From assembly GCA_910575775.1 (NCBI GenBank), contig CAJTEY010000006.1, forward strand, positions 1 through 64,000: DNA of 64,000 bases, written 5' to 3'. This document shows positions 18,345 through 28,208 of the stretch, piece by piece. Origin of the DNA: Lachnospiraceae bacterium. GTDB lineage: Bacteria; Bacillota; Clostridia; Lachnospirales; Lachnospiraceae. Within the stretch, counting starts at the first letter, position 1. Each line of letters starts with the position of its first letter. Made by a program: the position numbers and the translations under genes. The notes beneath the pieces were generated by a model that was not told the origin of the DNA, did not search any database, and worked only from the letters and a program-made list of their open reading frames with translations.

Positions 18345-19335
18345 AGAAATACGGCGGTTTGCAGTTCTGTTTTTGATGATTGTTTTTATTGTGGCAATGG
18401 CGGGATTTAAGGCCGGCATGATGACTGGAACGTTGATACTGATTCAGGCCTGTCTGCTGGGCATCCTATTCTATTTGTTCACGAGGGCACGTTACAGGAA
18501 AATAGAACGGCTGTCTGAGCAGATCGACCTGGTGCTGCACAATTCGGAACATCTGTGTATCAGTGAGGCTGAGGAGGGCGAACTTTCTATCTTACAGAGC
18601 GAGATCGTCAAAATGACGCTGCGCATCCGCGAGCAGAATGAGGCGTTAAAAAGAGAAAAAAAGCATCTTGCAGATTCCCTTGCAGATATTTCACATCAGC
18701 TTCGCACTCCTCTTACATCGGTGCATATTATCCTGACATTATTAGAAAAAGATACGGAGAAAGAAGAGCAAAAAGCATTGCTCAGAGAAACCGGGGAATT
18801 GTTTGGGCAGATGGATTTTTTGCTTTCTTCCCTGTTAAAGTTATCCCGTCTGGATGCAGGAATCGTGAGTTTCGAAAGGGATTGGATCTGTATCAGCAGT
18901 CTGATGGCAGCTTCACTTCGTCCGTTCCTGATTGCAATGGAACTGAAAAAGATTCAGATACAGACCGACATACCAGAGAAGGCCGGGATTTCAGGAGATT
19001 TCAGATGGCTCTCAGAAGCGTTTCAGAATCTGATCAAAAACAGTATGGAGAGCGTGGGCGAAGACGGAAAAATAAAAATTACCTGTGTGGATAATCCGAT
19101 TTTTACAGAGATTACATTTCACGATGATGGAGCAGGGTTTGAAAAGGAAGAGTTACCGCATATATTTGAGCGGTTTTACCGGGGGAAAGATGCGGATGCG
19201 GCGGGATATGGAATCGGCCTCGCTCTTTGCAGGACCATTATCATGCAGCAGGGCGGAACAATTTTGGCCAGGAACGATCCGCAGGGCGGAGCCGTATTTT
19301 CCGTCCGCTTTTTAAAGGGTCAGTATTCTGATTGA
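18331..19335 (+). CDS. Sensor histidine kinase, compact membrane type
   Basis: The 334-aa kinase has two membrane helices near the N terminus (about 9-28 and 30-50) with almost no outside loop, then the HisKA domain with His122 in DISHQLRTPLTS, the N box (NLIKNSME), and G boxes (DDGAGF, GYGIGLALCR). A kinase without an outside sensor often listens to its partner ABC permease, as in BceS. The permease two genes downstream would be that partner. It overlaps the regulator gene. Confidence 0.92.
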   Translation: MFRNKEIRRFAVLFLMIVFIVAMAGFKAGMMTGTLILIQACLLGILFYLFTRARYRKIERLSEQIDLVLHNSEHLCISEAEEGELSILQSEIVKMTLRIREQNEALKREKKHLADSLADISHQLRTPLTSVHIILTLLEKDTEKEEQKALLRETGELFGQMDFLLSSLLKLSRLDAGIVSFERDWICISSLMAASLRPFLIAMELKKIQIQTDIPEKAGISGDFRWLSEAFQNLIKNSMESVGEDGKIKITCVDNPIFTEITFHDDGAGFEKEELPHIFERFYRGKDADAAGYGIGLALCRTIIMQQGGTILARNDPQGGAVFSVRFLKGQYSD

Positions 19336-19338
19336 AAT

Positions 19339-19365
19339 GTGACGGATCAGTCACAAAAAAGTCAC
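19339..19365 (+). promoter_or_regulatory. GTGAC/GTCAC repeats, candidate response-regulator site
   Basis: GTGAC-N6-GTCAC-N6-GTCAC occurs just after the kinase stop and about 95 bases before the ABC ATPase gene. The two GTCAC copies are a direct repeat with an 11-bp period, which is what OmpR-type regulators usually bind; the first pair also forms an inverted repeat. Confidence 0.45.
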
Positions 19366-19457
19366 CGAATAGTAAGTTCAAAATCTTATCATTATGAGTA
19401 GACAGCGGATGCCGGATTGTAACAGTCATCTGTTGGTAAAAGGCAAAGGAGGCTCAT

Positions 19458-20150
19458 ATGAAGGAGTTTTTGAAAATTGAGGACTTGTGTAAAGTCTACG
19501 GTAAGCATGAAAATATGGTCACAGCGCTGGATCATGTTTCCCTGAATATCGAAAAAGGTGATTTTACAGCTATTATTGGCGCTTCGGGTTCGGGGAAATC
19601 GACTCTGCTCCATGCGATTGCAGGGGTGGACGTTCCGACAAGCGGGAAGATTTATCTGGATGGGCAGGATGTATATGCCCAGAGCAGTGAAAAGCTTGCC
19701 ATATTCCGCAGGCGGCAGGTAGGACTGATCTATCAGTTCCACAATCTGATACCTACGCTCAATGTGGTAGAGAATATAACGCTGCCTGTTCTCATGGATA
19801 GAAGAAAGGTCAACCGGGAAAGGCTGGAAGAGCTGCTGGAGCTGTTGGGACTGCAGGACAGAAGGACGCATCTGCCCAATCAGCTTTCGGGTGGACAGCA
19901 GCAGCGTGTCGCCATTGGACGGGCGTTGATGAATGCTCCGCAGGTGTGCCTGGCAGACGAACCCACGGGCAGTCTGGACAGCCGCAATGGCCAGGAAATT
20001 ATCCGGCTCTTAAAAGAGAGCCATCGCAAATACCGCCAATCTTTGGTTATTGTTACCCACGATGAAAACATTGCTTTGCAGGCAGACCGTATTATCGGCA
20101 TTGCGGATGGAAAAGTGGTAAGGGATGAGAGGCAGGTGGCGCGTTTATGA
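19458..20150 (+). CDS. ABC transporter ATP-binding protein (BceA/MacB type)
   Basis: The 230-aa ATPase has Walker A GASGSGKST, signature LSGGQQQRVAIGRAL and Walker B VCLADEPTGSLD. The spacing and the LNVVENITLPV segment are typical of the MacB/LolD/BceA group that pairs with FtsX-type permeases. AAAGGAGG stands before the ATG. It overlaps the permease gene by 4 bases (ATGA), so the two are translationally coupled. It should power a large-domain permease in antibiotic detoxification or lipid or lipoprotein handling. Confidence 0.94.
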   Translation: MKEFLKIEDLCKVYGKHENMVTALDHVSLNIEKGDFTAIIGASGSGKSTLLHAIAGVDVPTSGKIYLDGQDVYAQSSEKLAIFRRRQVGLIYQFHNLIPTLNVVENITLPVLMDRRKVNRERLEELLELLGLQDRRTHLPNQLSGGQQQRVAIGRALMNAPQVCLADEPTGSLDSRNGQEIIRLLKESHRKYRQSLVIVTHDENIALQADRIIGIADGKVVRDERQVARL

Positions 20151-22642
20151 ACATTTTCCATAAGGCCGCCTTACAGGAATTAAAGAAAAATCGCAGCCTT
20201 ACACTTGTGACAGTAATCGGTGTGGCGCTGTCAGCCGCCTTATTTACGGCTGTCGCCACTTTTGGAACGTCTCTCTTACAATATTTGATCAATAGCTCGA
20301 TAGCGAAATGCGGAAACTGGTATTTGAATTTTGTGGATGTGGATGCAGACTTTGTGCAGGAGAGGGCGGCAGATTTTGAGGTCACGGATGCAGTGACATT
20401 TGAAAATATCGGATATGCCATGCTGGACGGGGCAAAAAGCGAAGAAAAACCGTATCTGTTTGTCGCCGGTTTTACGGACGAAACCTTTGCAAAGCTGCCG
20501 GTTACACTGATTTCCGGCAGACTTCCTCAGAATGATACGGAAGTCATCATTCCCAGTCATATTTCCATCAAGGCGGGTGTGAGGATCCCGATAGGGGAGA
20601 TGCTCCGCGCAGCAGTCGGTAATCGGGAAGCCGGCGGGGACAGATTGACACAGCACGATCCATACAGGGGCGGCGAAACTTTAAACGCTGCGGAAGAAAA
20701 GAAGTATACGGTTGTAGGGACTTACGAAAGAGCCAGATTTGAAGAGCATGATGCACCGGGGTATACACTGATCACGAGATCGGATTCTGCGGGGGAGGGA
20801 CGTTTCAGCCTGTTTCTCACTCTGGACAGTCCGCGAAAAGTGACAGCATATGGAAACCGTTTTTCGGGTACCGATCCTTTTGTTATGAACGAAGAGGTAC
20901 TGCGTTTTTATGGGGCATCGGATAACACGTTGTTCAATACGGTTATGTTTGCGGTGGGGGGAATATTAACTGCCATTATTATGATCGCTTCCGTTTTTCT
21001 GATTTACAACTCGTTTTATATTTCCCTAAATGAGCGTGTTCATCAGTTTGGCATTCTTATGTCAGTGGGAGCCACTGCCAGGCAGCTGAAAAGCGCTGTC
21101 CTGTTTGAAGGTCTCTGCATCGGCGCACTCGGTATTTTGCCCGGCGTGGCCGCCGGCATCGGGATCGTTGCCGCGACGCTTCCTGTTGTTGAAAAAAACT
21201 TTGCCACCATTGCCGCCAGCAGTGCGCAGCTGGAATTATCGGTGTCTGTACCGGCGCTTGCGGCAGCAATTGCAGTCAGTCTGATCACCATATTGATTTC
21301 CGCATATATTCCGGCAGGAAAAGCGGCGTCTGTCCCGGTGATGACATGTATCCGCCAGACAGACGAAGTTAAAAGTGAGGCAAAGGATGTTAAGATTTCC
21401 AGATTTTCCAGCCGTGTTTATGGTCTGGAGGGAATGCTTGCGCTCAAAAATCTTCGCAGGAACAGACGGCGTTATCAGAGCGTCATATTATCTCTGACGC
21501 TGAGTGTTGTGCTGTTTGTAACAGGTAATGCCTTTGGCGGCACTTTGAAAGGAATCGCAAAGGAATTAACGGTGGAGGCTGACGGGGATATTTTGTTTGA
21601 GGCAGAAGAGATGCCAAAGGAAGAACTCCTTGCGCTGCATGACAGATTAAAGAAGGTGGATGGGGTCAGCAAGAGCACATGGCAGGCGGACTTCCTCTAT
21701 TCCGGCACAGTGGAAGGGCTTCCCGATGATTTTGCAGGCGGCCGGTTTCAGGCGGACTGTAACATACCAATCTATGTCCAGTTTATTGAAGACGCGGTGT
21801 ATTTTGAATTTATAGAAAGCCTTGGATTTTCTGTGGAAGAATACAGCGGGCAGAATGCAAAGGTTCTGGGGCTTATGGCAGACACGGCAGCGCATCAGAC
21901 TTTTTTCACGGGACAGGAAATGGCGTTTGTTCTTTACGCCTCCACAGGAGAGGGTAAACGAATCAATGCCACTGTGGTGGATCACTATCCCCTGGATATG
22001 CTGACTTACGATACTAAGCCGCAATATTTATTTCTAATGGTTGTCCCGTGGTCCATGAACCGTGCATTTGACGGATTGGAGGGAACATCCAAATCGGGTC
22101 TGACTTTCTGGACGGATGCACCCTCACAGACGATGGTGCGGCTCCAGTCAGAGATCACAGACGCGGGAACTACCTGTGAATATACACTGATCAACTTGTC
22201 TTCGGCAGTTGACTTGTTTCGCAGCGCAACTTTTGTTGTGGATGTATTCACTTACGCATTTGCCGCCATGATTTCGTTGATTGCGGCGGCCAATGTATGC
22301 AATACCATTTCAACGAATATCCGCATCAGGAGACGGGAACTCGCCATGCTGCGTTCCGTTGGGATGTCGGAACGGGGATTTAACCGAATGATGTATTTTG
22401 AATGTTTCTTTTACGGGATGCGTACCCTCATGTTTGGCGTGCCGGCTGCCGGCGTCCTCTCATGGCTGATCTACAAGGGAATGGTGGGGATCGAACAGCT
22501 TGAAGGCTTTGCCTATCAATTTCCGTGGAAGAGTATGAGCGTCAGTATACTTGGCGTATTCTGCATCGTTTTTATTACGGTGCTGTATGCCGCCAATCAA
22601 ATCAGGAAAGAGAATATCATTGACGCGCTCAGGGATATATGA
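20147..22642 (+). CDS. FtsX-like ABC transporter permease
   Basis: The 831-aa protein has two FtsX-type transmembrane units (around residues 260-400 and 700-825) and extra helices at the start and near 430. Sizeable non-membrane segments lie between them: about 55-250 and 460-690. [20 protein letters not shown] and [15 protein letters not shown] are typical FtsX-family stretches. Total length exceeds BceB (about 650 aa) because the second extracellular part is larger too. It works with the preceding ATPase; ligand unknown. Confidence 0.92.
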   Translation: MNIFHKAALQELKKNRSLTLVTVIGVALSAALFTAVATFGTSLLQYLINSSIAKCGNWYLNFVDVDADFVQERAADFEVTDAVTFENIGYAMLDGAKSEEKPYLFVAGFTDETFAKLPVTLISGRLPQNDTEVIIPSHISIKAGVRIPIGEMLRAAVGNREAGGDRLTQHDPYRGGETLNAAEEKKYTVVGTYERARFEEHDAPGYTLITRSDSAGEGRFSLFLTLDSPRKVTAYGNRFSGTDPFVMNEEVLRFYGASDNTLFNTVMFAVGGILTAIIMIASVFLIYNSFYISLNERVHQFGILMSVGATARQLKSAVLFEGLCIGALGILPGVAAGIGIVAATLPVVEKNFATIAASSAQLELSVSVPALAAAIAVSLITILISAYIPAGKAASVPVMTCIRQTDEVKSEAKDVKISRFSSRVYGLEGMLALKNLRRNRRRYQSVILSLTLSVVLFVTGNAFGGTLKGIAKELTVEADGDILFEAEEMPKEELLALHDRLKKVDGVSKSTWQADFLYSGTVEGLPDDFAGGRFQADCNIPIYVQFIEDAVYFEFIESLGFSVEEYSGQNAKVLGLMADTAAHQTFFTGQEMAFVLYASTGEGKRINATVVDHYPLDMLTYDTKPQYLFLMVVPWSMNRAFDGLEGTSKSGLTFWTDAPSQTMVRLQSEITDAGTTCEYTLINLSSAVDLFRSATFVVDVFTYAFAAMISLIAAANVCNTISTNIRIRRRELAMLRSVGMSERGFNRMMYFECFFYGMRTLMFGVPAAGVLSWLIYKGMVGIEQLEGFAYQFPWKSMSVSILGVFCIVFITVLYAANQIRKENIIDALRDI

Positions 22643-22671
22643 TTTTATTTGAGAAAGGGATTGGTGATCAC

Positions 22672-23199
22672 ATGCGCATAATCAAAACCACACGAGGAGA
22701 CATCACAAAGATCACAGGCGTGCAGGCGGTCGTCAACGCTGCCAACAACTCTCTTCTGGGAGGCGGCGGGGTAGACGGGGCCATTCACCGGGCGGCAGGG
22801 CCAGAGCTTTTGGCAGAGTGCAGGACGCTGCACGGATGTGAAACAGGACAGGCAAAACTCACGAAAGCTTACCGGCTTCCCTGCGAGTATGTCATCCATA
22901 CGGTGGGACCGATCTGGAGAGGAGGCGGAAACCGGGAAGAGGAGTTACTGGAAGCCTGCTATTATCATTCCATGCAGATCGCGCTCGCCCAGGGCATCCG
23001 CACAATCGCTTTCCCGTCCATATCGACAGGGGTATACAGATTCCCGGTGGAGCTGGCGGCAAAGACTGCGGTTCGGACAGTGAATCGTTTTTTGCAGGAA
23101 AAGGAGAGCGGTTTTGACCTTGTAGAATGGGTCTTATTTGATGCCAGGACAGAAGCCGCTTATGAGGCGGAAGTAGAAAAACTGTATGACAAGGACTGA
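22672..23199 (+). CDS. Macro-domain protein (ADP-ribose/O-acetyl-ADP-ribose hydrolase)
   Basis: A 175-aa single macro domain. [20 protein letters not shown] and [15 protein letters not shown] form the ADP-ribose pocket, and [14 protein letters not shown] is the second loop; this matches the YmdB/TARG-like O-acetyl-ADP-ribose deacetylases. I chose ATG 22672 (AAAGGGA 11 bases upstream) because it fits the family N terminus; ATG 22639 would overlap the permease stop. It ends the transporter unit and is followed by a good terminator. It may remove ADP-ribose marks or metabolites. Confidence 0.92.
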   Translation: MRIIKTTRGDITKITGVQAVVNAANNSLLGGGGVDGAIHRAAGPELLAECRTLHGCETGQAKLTKAYRLPCEYVIHTVGPIWRGGGNREEELLEACYYHSMQIALAQGIRTIAFPSISTGVYRFPVELAAKTAVRTVNRFLQEKESGFDLVEWVLFDARTEAAYEAEVEKLYDKD

Positions 23200-23203
23200 C
23201 AGA

Positions 23204-23227
23204 AAGGAGCCGAATGGCTCCTTTTTT
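23204..23227 (+). terminator. Intrinsic terminator after the macro-domain gene
   Basis: AAGGAGCC (23204-23211) pairs with GGCTCCTT (23216-23223) around GAAT and continues into T's. Confidence 0.92.
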
Positions 23228-23279
23228 CTGACAGGAAAGTGTGAAAACGTAAAATGTTGACAAAAAAATAAAAAATATA

Positions 23280-23296
23280 TTGCATTTATTATGCAA
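23280..23296. promoter_or_regulatory. Inverted repeat upstream of the ROK regulator
   Basis: TTGCAT-TTATT-ATGCAA is a perfect 6-5-6 dyad, 107 bases before the ROK start codon. It lies in an A/T-rich stretch that also contains a TTGACA (23257-23262). It could be an operator or part of the promoter. Confidence 0.4.
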
Positions 23297-23316
23297 GTAT
23301 GATAATCTCTAGTTAA

Positions 23317-23341
23317 TTAGTAAGGTCACTGGACAAACTAA
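23317..23341. promoter_or_regulatory. xylO-like operator for the ROK/XylR regulator
   Basis: TTAGTAAGGTC-ACT-GGACAAACTAA is an imperfect 25-bp dyad whose right arm, ACAAACTAA, equals the half-site known for Firmicutes XylR operators. Seven of eleven positions match between arms. It lies 62 bases before the regulator's ATG, fitting autoregulation and control of the sugar operon downstream. Confidence 0.5.
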
Positions 23342-23403
23342 TAATGTGTAAAAGAAAAAGGGAAAAGTCTGAAAGTTATTTTTCAGGCGGTTTGGAGGAA
23401 AAC

Positions 23404-24603
23404 ATGGGTGTATACAGTCAGCAAACAATCAAAGCCATAAACAAGAAGAACATCTATATGCTGATTAATGCAGATCCGGGTATTTCGAGGATCCAGCTTG
23501 CAAATGTCACGAATTTGAGCAAAACGACGGTATCGGCGCTGGTCGATGAGTTAATCCACGAAGGGTATGTGACAGACGTAGGCAGCGTGGAGAGCAACAG
23601 GCAGGGCAGAAAGCCAAACAGTCTGGTGGTAAACAGCGATGGGAACTGCTTTTTGGTGATTAACTGGCGGAAAAGAATTTTGGAAACGGCGATTGTGACC
23701 TCTTCCTTTGAGGTGGAGCATGTGAGTGAGACAGAAGTAAGGATCGGCGAAAACTATGCCGTGCAGATTGAAGAACAGATTAAGGAATGTATCGAACACC
23801 GCTGCGGCAGCAAAAAAATACTGGGGATCTGTCTGGTAGTTCCGGGCATGATAGACAGCGAACAGGAAGAAATCATTTCTATGGTGCTTACACTGGATGA
23901 GAAAGAAAAGGTCATTCAGGAGCTGCGGGCAAGAATACAGGATTACCCGCTGGCAGTATTCAATGATACCGCGTGTCTTGCCTATGCGGAAAACGCATTT
24001 GGCGACATGAAAGGGAGAAACTATGTATATCTGAATATGAATGAAGGTGTCGGTGCGGCGCTTGTTTATGAGGGAAACATCTTAAAGGGAGCCACCGGCA
24101 TGGGAACACAGTTCGGACATTTTTCAGTGGATAAGAACGGTGAGAAATGCGTCTGCGGGAACAGGGGCTGTCTGGAAAACCGCATCGGTGAGCTTGCGTT
24201 GGCAAAGATAGCAAAGGAATGTCATGCGGAGGGTGCGTTTCGGGATCTTGCCACAATTCTCTTTAAAGATGTGGGGAATCTGGCGGCAGAGGGAAATCAG
24301 GATGCTTTAAAAATGGTAGAGGTATTGGCGGCAGATTTAAGCTATGCGTTGGGCAATCTGATTGCCATGTTTAATCCGGAAAGTGTTGTCATCGGAGGCA
24401 TGGGAAGAAAGCTGGGGGACATTTTCTTACAGGAATTACAGGAGAATGTAAAGGCAACAGGTTTTCAACAGTTTGTCTCCAAGGTTGACATCCGCTTTAC
24501 CAGGCTGAAGGAAGAAGCTCTTTTGCAGGGCGCGGCCAAGTACTATATGGACATGCATTATAAATTTTTGGAAGATATGACAGACAAATTATTTCTTTAT
24601 TGA
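23404..24603 (+). CDS. ROK-family transcriptional regulator (XylR/NagC type)
   Basis: The 399-aa protein has an N-terminal winged helix (SRIQLANVTNLSKTTVSALV, residues about 25-50) and a ROK sugar-kinase-like domain. The ROK signature region reads GVGAALVYEGNILKGATGMG, followed by FGHFSVD and a zinc-binding cysteine cluster CVCGNRGCLE. Start ATG 23404 follows GGAGGAAAAC; an upstream ATG at 23344 is less likely. It heads the sugar operon 27 bases upstream of the isomerase gene and probably represses it until a sugar or sugar derivative binds. Confidence 0.93.
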   Translation: MGVYSQQTIKAINKKNIYMLINADPGISRIQLANVTNLSKTTVSALVDELIHEGYVTDVGSVESNRQGRKPNSLVVNSDGNCFLVINWRKRILETAIVTSSFEVEHVSETEVRIGENYAVQIEEQIKECIEHRCGSKKILGICLVVPGMIDSEQEEIISMVLTLDEKEKVIQELRARIQDYPLAVFNDTACLAYAENAFGDMKGRNYVYLNMNEGVGAALVYEGNILKGATGMGTQFGHFSVDKNGEKCVCGNRGCLENRIGELALAKIAKECHAEGAFRDLATILFKDVGNLAAEGNQDALKMVEVLAADLSYALGNLIAMFNPESVVIGGMGRKLGDIFLQELQENVKATGFQQFVSKVDIRFTRLKEEALLQGAAKYYMDMHYKFLEDMTDKLFLY

Positions 24604-24630
24604 GAAAAGCGGCGGAGGAGGTAATGCGAA

Positions 24631-25443
24631 ATGAAACGGATAATAGGTGTCAATTCAAACTGTTATCATGGCTATCCGATCGAGGAGGCATTGGAGGGGA
24701 TACATAAAGCGGGCTTTCGATATGTGGAACTTACGGCAACGAAGGGGTGGACTGAGCATGTTTTTCCGACACAGTCTTTTTCGTACTTGACTGGCCTGAA
24801 AAAGAAAATGCAGGAGCTTTCCCTCATTCCCTTTGCGCTGAGCGGGCATTGCAATCTGATGGACCGGGAAAGAAGGAAGGATTTTGTGGAAAATATAGAG
24901 CTGGCCAGGTTTTTCGGCTGTGATTATATCGTTTCTTCCGTGGGAGAAGCCCATCTGGAAGATAAAGAGACAGCTGGCAATGAAATACTGGCGGAAAATA
25001 TCAAATCGGTTATTCCGCTGCTGGAAGATGCGGATATGATGCTTGTGCTGGAAATTCACGGGGAGCACAGTACCGGAAAAATATTAAAGGAAATTGTGGA
25101 TCTGATTGGTTCTTCGCAAGTGCGTATCAATTACGACACGGCAAACGCCATTTTTTACGGCGGGGTAAAGCCGGAAGAGGACATGCAAAACTGCATCCAT
25201 GAAATTGCCTATATGCATCTGAAAGATAAGCGGGGCGAACAGCGGGAGTGGGATTTCCCGGCGCTTGGAAAGGGGACGGTGGATTTTACGAAAATTTTTG
25301 AGAATTTGGAGAACAATAAAAATGGGTGTCCGTTCAGTATAGAGATAGAATTTACGAAAGAAGGGCCAGAAGACATCGGGGAGATTAATCGGGCAGTTGC
25401 CGATTCTTATCAGTACTTAAAGGAAAAAGGATTTGAGATATAA
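24631..25443 (+). CDS. Sugar phosphate isomerase/epimerase, TIM barrel (AP_endonuc_2 fold)
   Basis: The 270-aa protein is a xylose-isomerase-like TIM barrel. Metal-ligand candidates are the Glu in LVLEIHGEHSTG, the Asp in INYDTANAIFYGG, His in AYMHLKDKRG, and Glu in FSIEIEFT near the end. Relatives isomerise or epimerise keto sugars or inositol derivatives. GGAGGAGG is upstream of the ATG. It lies directly after the ROK regulator, and a second, different family member closes the operon, suggesting two sequential steps on an unusual sugar or cyclitol. Confidence 0.9.
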   Translation: MKRIIGVNSNCYHGYPIEEALEGIHKAGFRYVELTATKGWTEHVFPTQSFSYLTGLKKKMQELSLIPFALSGHCNLMDRERRKDFVENIELARFFGCDYIVSSVGEAHLEDKETAGNEILAENIKSVIPLLEDADMMLVLEIHGEHSTGKILKEIVDLIGSSQVRINYDTANAIFYGGVKPEEDMQNCIHEIAYMHLKDKRGEQREWDFPALGKGTVDFTKIFENLENNKNGCPFSIEIEFTKEGPEDIGEINRAVADSYQYLKEKGFEI

Positions 25444-25498
25444 GGGTTCAAAAGACACGAAAGTGTTTTTGAAAATAAAGAATACAGGAGGACAAAAA

Positions 25499-26599
25499 AT
25501 GAAAAAGATGACAGCAGTATTACTCAGCGCAGCAATGGCATGTTCGCTGATGGCATGCGGAGGCGCCAGTGAATCGGCAGCGCCCGCAGAAACCCCGGCA
25601 GTGACGGAGGAGACACCCGTGGCAGAAGCAGAGACCCCGGCGGAGAGCGAGGAGGCGTCTGCAGCAGAGGCGGAAGAGACGCAGGAGGCGGCAAAGGACA
25701 GCTATACCTTCGGATATATCGCTTATGATATGACGGACATCTGGAATGAGTATTCAGCCAGAGCGTTTGAATATGCCGGGACACAGGCAGGGGTAAAAGT
25801 GGAGACGGTTGTGTTAGATTCTAAAAACAGTCTGGAAGAATCTGTGACTGCAATGGAATCTTTAATCCAGCAGGGGGTTGACGGAATTTCCATTTTCCCG
25901 ATTTCTACCGAGCAGGGCGCACAGCTTGTAAAAATGGCGAATGAAGCGGGAATCCCGGTGACCGTAGAGAACTTCAAGATGGATGTGGAGGATCCGGGAG
26001 ACTATATCGCCAGTGTTGCCTGCGAATATGACCAGATCGGATATGAAGCGATCAAATATATTTCAGAAGTACATCCGAATGCAAAAGTATTCTTCTGCGC
26101 AGGACAGCAGGGTGCAGGCGTGTATGAGAAATACCAGGAAGGAGTAGACCGTGCCATAGAAGAGTTTGGTGATCAGGTGGAAATCGTGGCGACACTGCAC
26201 GGCGACTGGTTAACCGACAAGGCATATAACGTGACAACGGATCTGATCGCATCGGGAGAAGAGTTTGATTATATCTTTGCGAACAACGGCATGATGGCTC
26301 AGGGCTGCTATCAGGCATTGCAGGATGCAGGGATGGAGAATATTCCGATCGTATCCACAGGCGGATCGCCGGATGATTACAAAATGCTGCAGGACGGCAT
26401 TGAAGCTGCGAACATGACAGCGCCGGTTTCCATCCAGGGCGTGCAGACATTCCAGAATTTATATGATGTGGTGGTGGAAGGCAAAACGCCGGAACAGTTT
26501 ATCTCACTGCCGATCATTCCGGTATCTGCGGATAAGTTGGATGAATTTATTGCCTGGGATGACTATGAAGCGGCATATGCATTCGTATCAGGAAAATAA
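25499..26599 (+). CDS. Sugar ABC transporter substrate-binding lipoprotein
   Basis: A 366-aa lipoprotein with signal peptide and lipobox LMAC (Cys19), then an Ala/Glu/Pro-rich linker (about 22-65) that tethers it to the membrane. The rest is a type I periplasmic binding fold of the ribose/galactose class (Peripla_BP_4): FGYIAYDMTDIWNEY begins the domain, and GVDGISIFPIS and FANNGMMAQG are ligand-site strands. Start ATG 25499 follows CAGGAGG. It feeds the ATPase and permease that follow. Aromatic and acidic residues suggest a sugar ligand, but the exact one is unknown. Confidence 0.94.
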   Translation: MKKMTAVLLSAAMACSLMACGGASESAAPAETPAVTEETPVAEAETPAESEEASAAEAEETQEAAKDSYTFGYIAYDMTDIWNEYSARAFEYAGTQAGVKVETVVLDSKNSLEESVTAMESLIQQGVDGISIFPISTEQGAQLVKMANEAGIPVTVENFKMDVEDPGDYIASVACEYDQIGYEAIKYISEVHPNAKVFFCAGQQGAGVYEKYQEGVDRAIEEFGDQVEIVATLHGDWLTDKAYNVTTDLIASGEEFDYIFANNGMMAQGCYQALQDAGMENIPIVSTGGSPDDYKMLQDGIEAANMTAPVSIQGVQTFQNLYDVVVEGKTPEQFISLPIIPVSADKLDEFIAWDDYEAAYAFVSGK

Positions 26600-26616
26600 A
26601 CGATGACACAACAAAG

Positions 26617-26646
26617 CTGCCTCAAAGCCAGTCGGCTTTGGGGCAG
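26617..26646 (+). other. mRNA hairpin between binding protein and ABC ATPase genes
   Basis: CTGCCTCAAAGCC (26617-26629) pairs with GGCTTTGGGGCAG (26634-26646), 13 pairs with one G-T. No T run follows, so it is probably not a full terminator. Such hairpins after binding-protein genes stabilise the upstream mRNA and give the binding protein a higher level than the membrane parts. Confidence 0.75.
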
Positions 26647-26681
26647 TTCCTGCTAGGTAGGAACTTGTAACAGGAGGCAGA

Positions 26682-28208
26682 ATGGTGGATATTGATTACA
26701 ACAACAATCCGATTTTAAAAATGAATGAAATCAAGAAAGAGTTTTCTGGTGTCTATGCATTGTCGGGCATTACCTTTGACCTGTACCGGGGAGAAATCCA
26801 TTGCCTGGTGGGCGAAAACGGCGCCGGAAAATCTACGTTGATGAAAGTTCTAAGCGGTGCATACCGGCCGACCTCGGGCAGCATAGAGGTGGAAGGGAAG
26901 TCCTATGAAACGCTCACGCCCAACCTGTCAAAGGAACTGGGGATTAACATTGTTTATCAGGAAAATGATCTGGTTGCGAGCATGAACGTGGTAGAAAACA
27001 TTTATGTGGGAAATGAAAAGGCGAACCGCTTCGGGTTTGTGAAATTCAAAGAAATGCTGGAAGAAACAAAAAGGCAGATCGAAGAGCTGGGGATACAGAT
27101 GAATCCGCTGACTAAGATAGAAAACCTTTCTGTTTCCGATCAGCAGTTTGTAAAAATATTAAAGGCTTTGTCGGTGGAACCAAAGGTTCTGATTATGGAT
27201 GAGCCTACCTCTATGTTTAACGTGGAGGACGCGGCAAAAGTATTGAAATTAACGAAGACAATATCGGAAAAAGGAATCAGCATCATCTATATTTCTCATT
27301 TCCTAAATGAAATACAGCAGATAGCGGACCGGGTGACGGTGATACGCGACGGCGCGGTTGTCAATACTTATCAGAACAAAACCCGTGATATCCCGATAGC
27401 GACGATCACAACGGACATGGTAGGACGCCCGGTCGACACCTTTTATCAGAAGGAAAAGCAGACGATCGGGGAAGTGCTTCTGGAGGTAAAGGATCTCCAG
27501 CTAAAGAAGGACAGTCCTAAGATCAGTTTCCAGGTGAGAGAAGGAGAAATCGTAGGATTTGCAGGAATGGTAGGCGCGGGACGAACGGAGATTGTACGCG
27601 CGCTAACCGGGGCGGACAGCAAATATGGCGGGGAGATCAGGATACACGGCAGGAAGGTGGAGATCAGAAATCCCCGGGACGGCATCCGGGAAGGATTTGC
27701 CCACATCACGGAAGACAGACAGCAGCTGGGGCTGATGCTCCATAATTCCGTGCTTGAGAATGTCACGATCATCGGACTGTGGGATAAAATAAAGGGATTT
27801 TTTATCCAGATTAAGAAATTTCCTCCCTATGTTGAAAAATTAATCGCCGACCTACGCGTAAAAACGCCCTCCCTTTGGACAGAAGCAGTTTATCTGTCCG
27901 GCGGTAACCAGCAGAAAGTGGTTTTGGCAAAATGGCTCTTTATCGAACAGGAAATCTATATTTTTGACGAACCGACACGGGGAATTGACATCAATGCCAA
28001 GGCAGAGTTTTATAAGCAGATGTCAAAACTGACAAAGCAGGGGAAATGCATTATCATGGTAAGTTCTGATATGCCGGAACTGATTTCCATGAGTGACAGA
28101 GTGCTTGTGATCAGGGACGGCGGCATTGACGGAGAACTGGCGGGAGAAGACATCACAGAACAAAATATTATAAAACAGGCGTTGGGAGTGAAAAAATATG
28201 AAAAATAG
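26682..28208 (+). CDS. Sugar ABC transporter ATP-binding protein (RbsA/MglA type)
   Basis: The 508-aa protein has two fused ATPase halves. The first has Walker A GENGAGKST, a degenerate signature SVSDQQFVKILKAL and Walker B VLIMDEPTSMF. The second has the family's altered P-loop GMVGAGRTEIV, signature LSGGNQQKVVLAKW and Walker B IYIFDEPTRGIDI. This is the usual carbohydrate (CUT2) arrangement. CAGGAGG precedes ATG 26682. It overlaps the permease gene by 11 bases. In the first half the Walker B is followed by MFNVEDA where relatives usually read LTEREV, a small variation. Confidence 0.95.
   Translation: MVDIDYNNNPILKMNEIKKEFSGVYALSGITFDLYRGEIHCLVGENGAGKSTLMKVLSGAYRPTSGSIEVEGKSYETLTPNLSKELGINIVYQENDLVASMNVVENIYVGNEKANRFGFVKFKEMLEETKRQIEELGIQMNPLTKIENLSVSDQQFVKILKALSVEPKVLIMDEPTSMFNVEDAAKVLKLTKTISEKGISIIYISHFLNEIQQIADRVTVIRDGAVVNTYQNKTRDIPIATITTDMVGRPVDTFYQKEKQTIGEVLLEVKDLQLKKDSPKISFQVREGEIVGFAGMVGAGRTEIVRALTGADSKYGGEIRIHGRKVEIRNPRDGIREGFAHITEDRQQLGLMLHNSVLENVTIIGLWDKIKGFFIQIKKFPPYVEKLIADLRVKTPSLWTEAVYLSGGNQQKVVLAKWLFIEQEIYIFDEPTRGIDINAKAEFYKQMSKLTKQGKCIIMVSSDMPELISMSDRVLVIRDGGIDGELAGEDITEQNIIKQALGVKKYEK

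Noticed and set aside
22639..22671. Upstream start for the macro-domain gene
   Set aside because: The extra 11 residues do not match the family N terminus and no proper ribosome binding site precedes ATG 22639.
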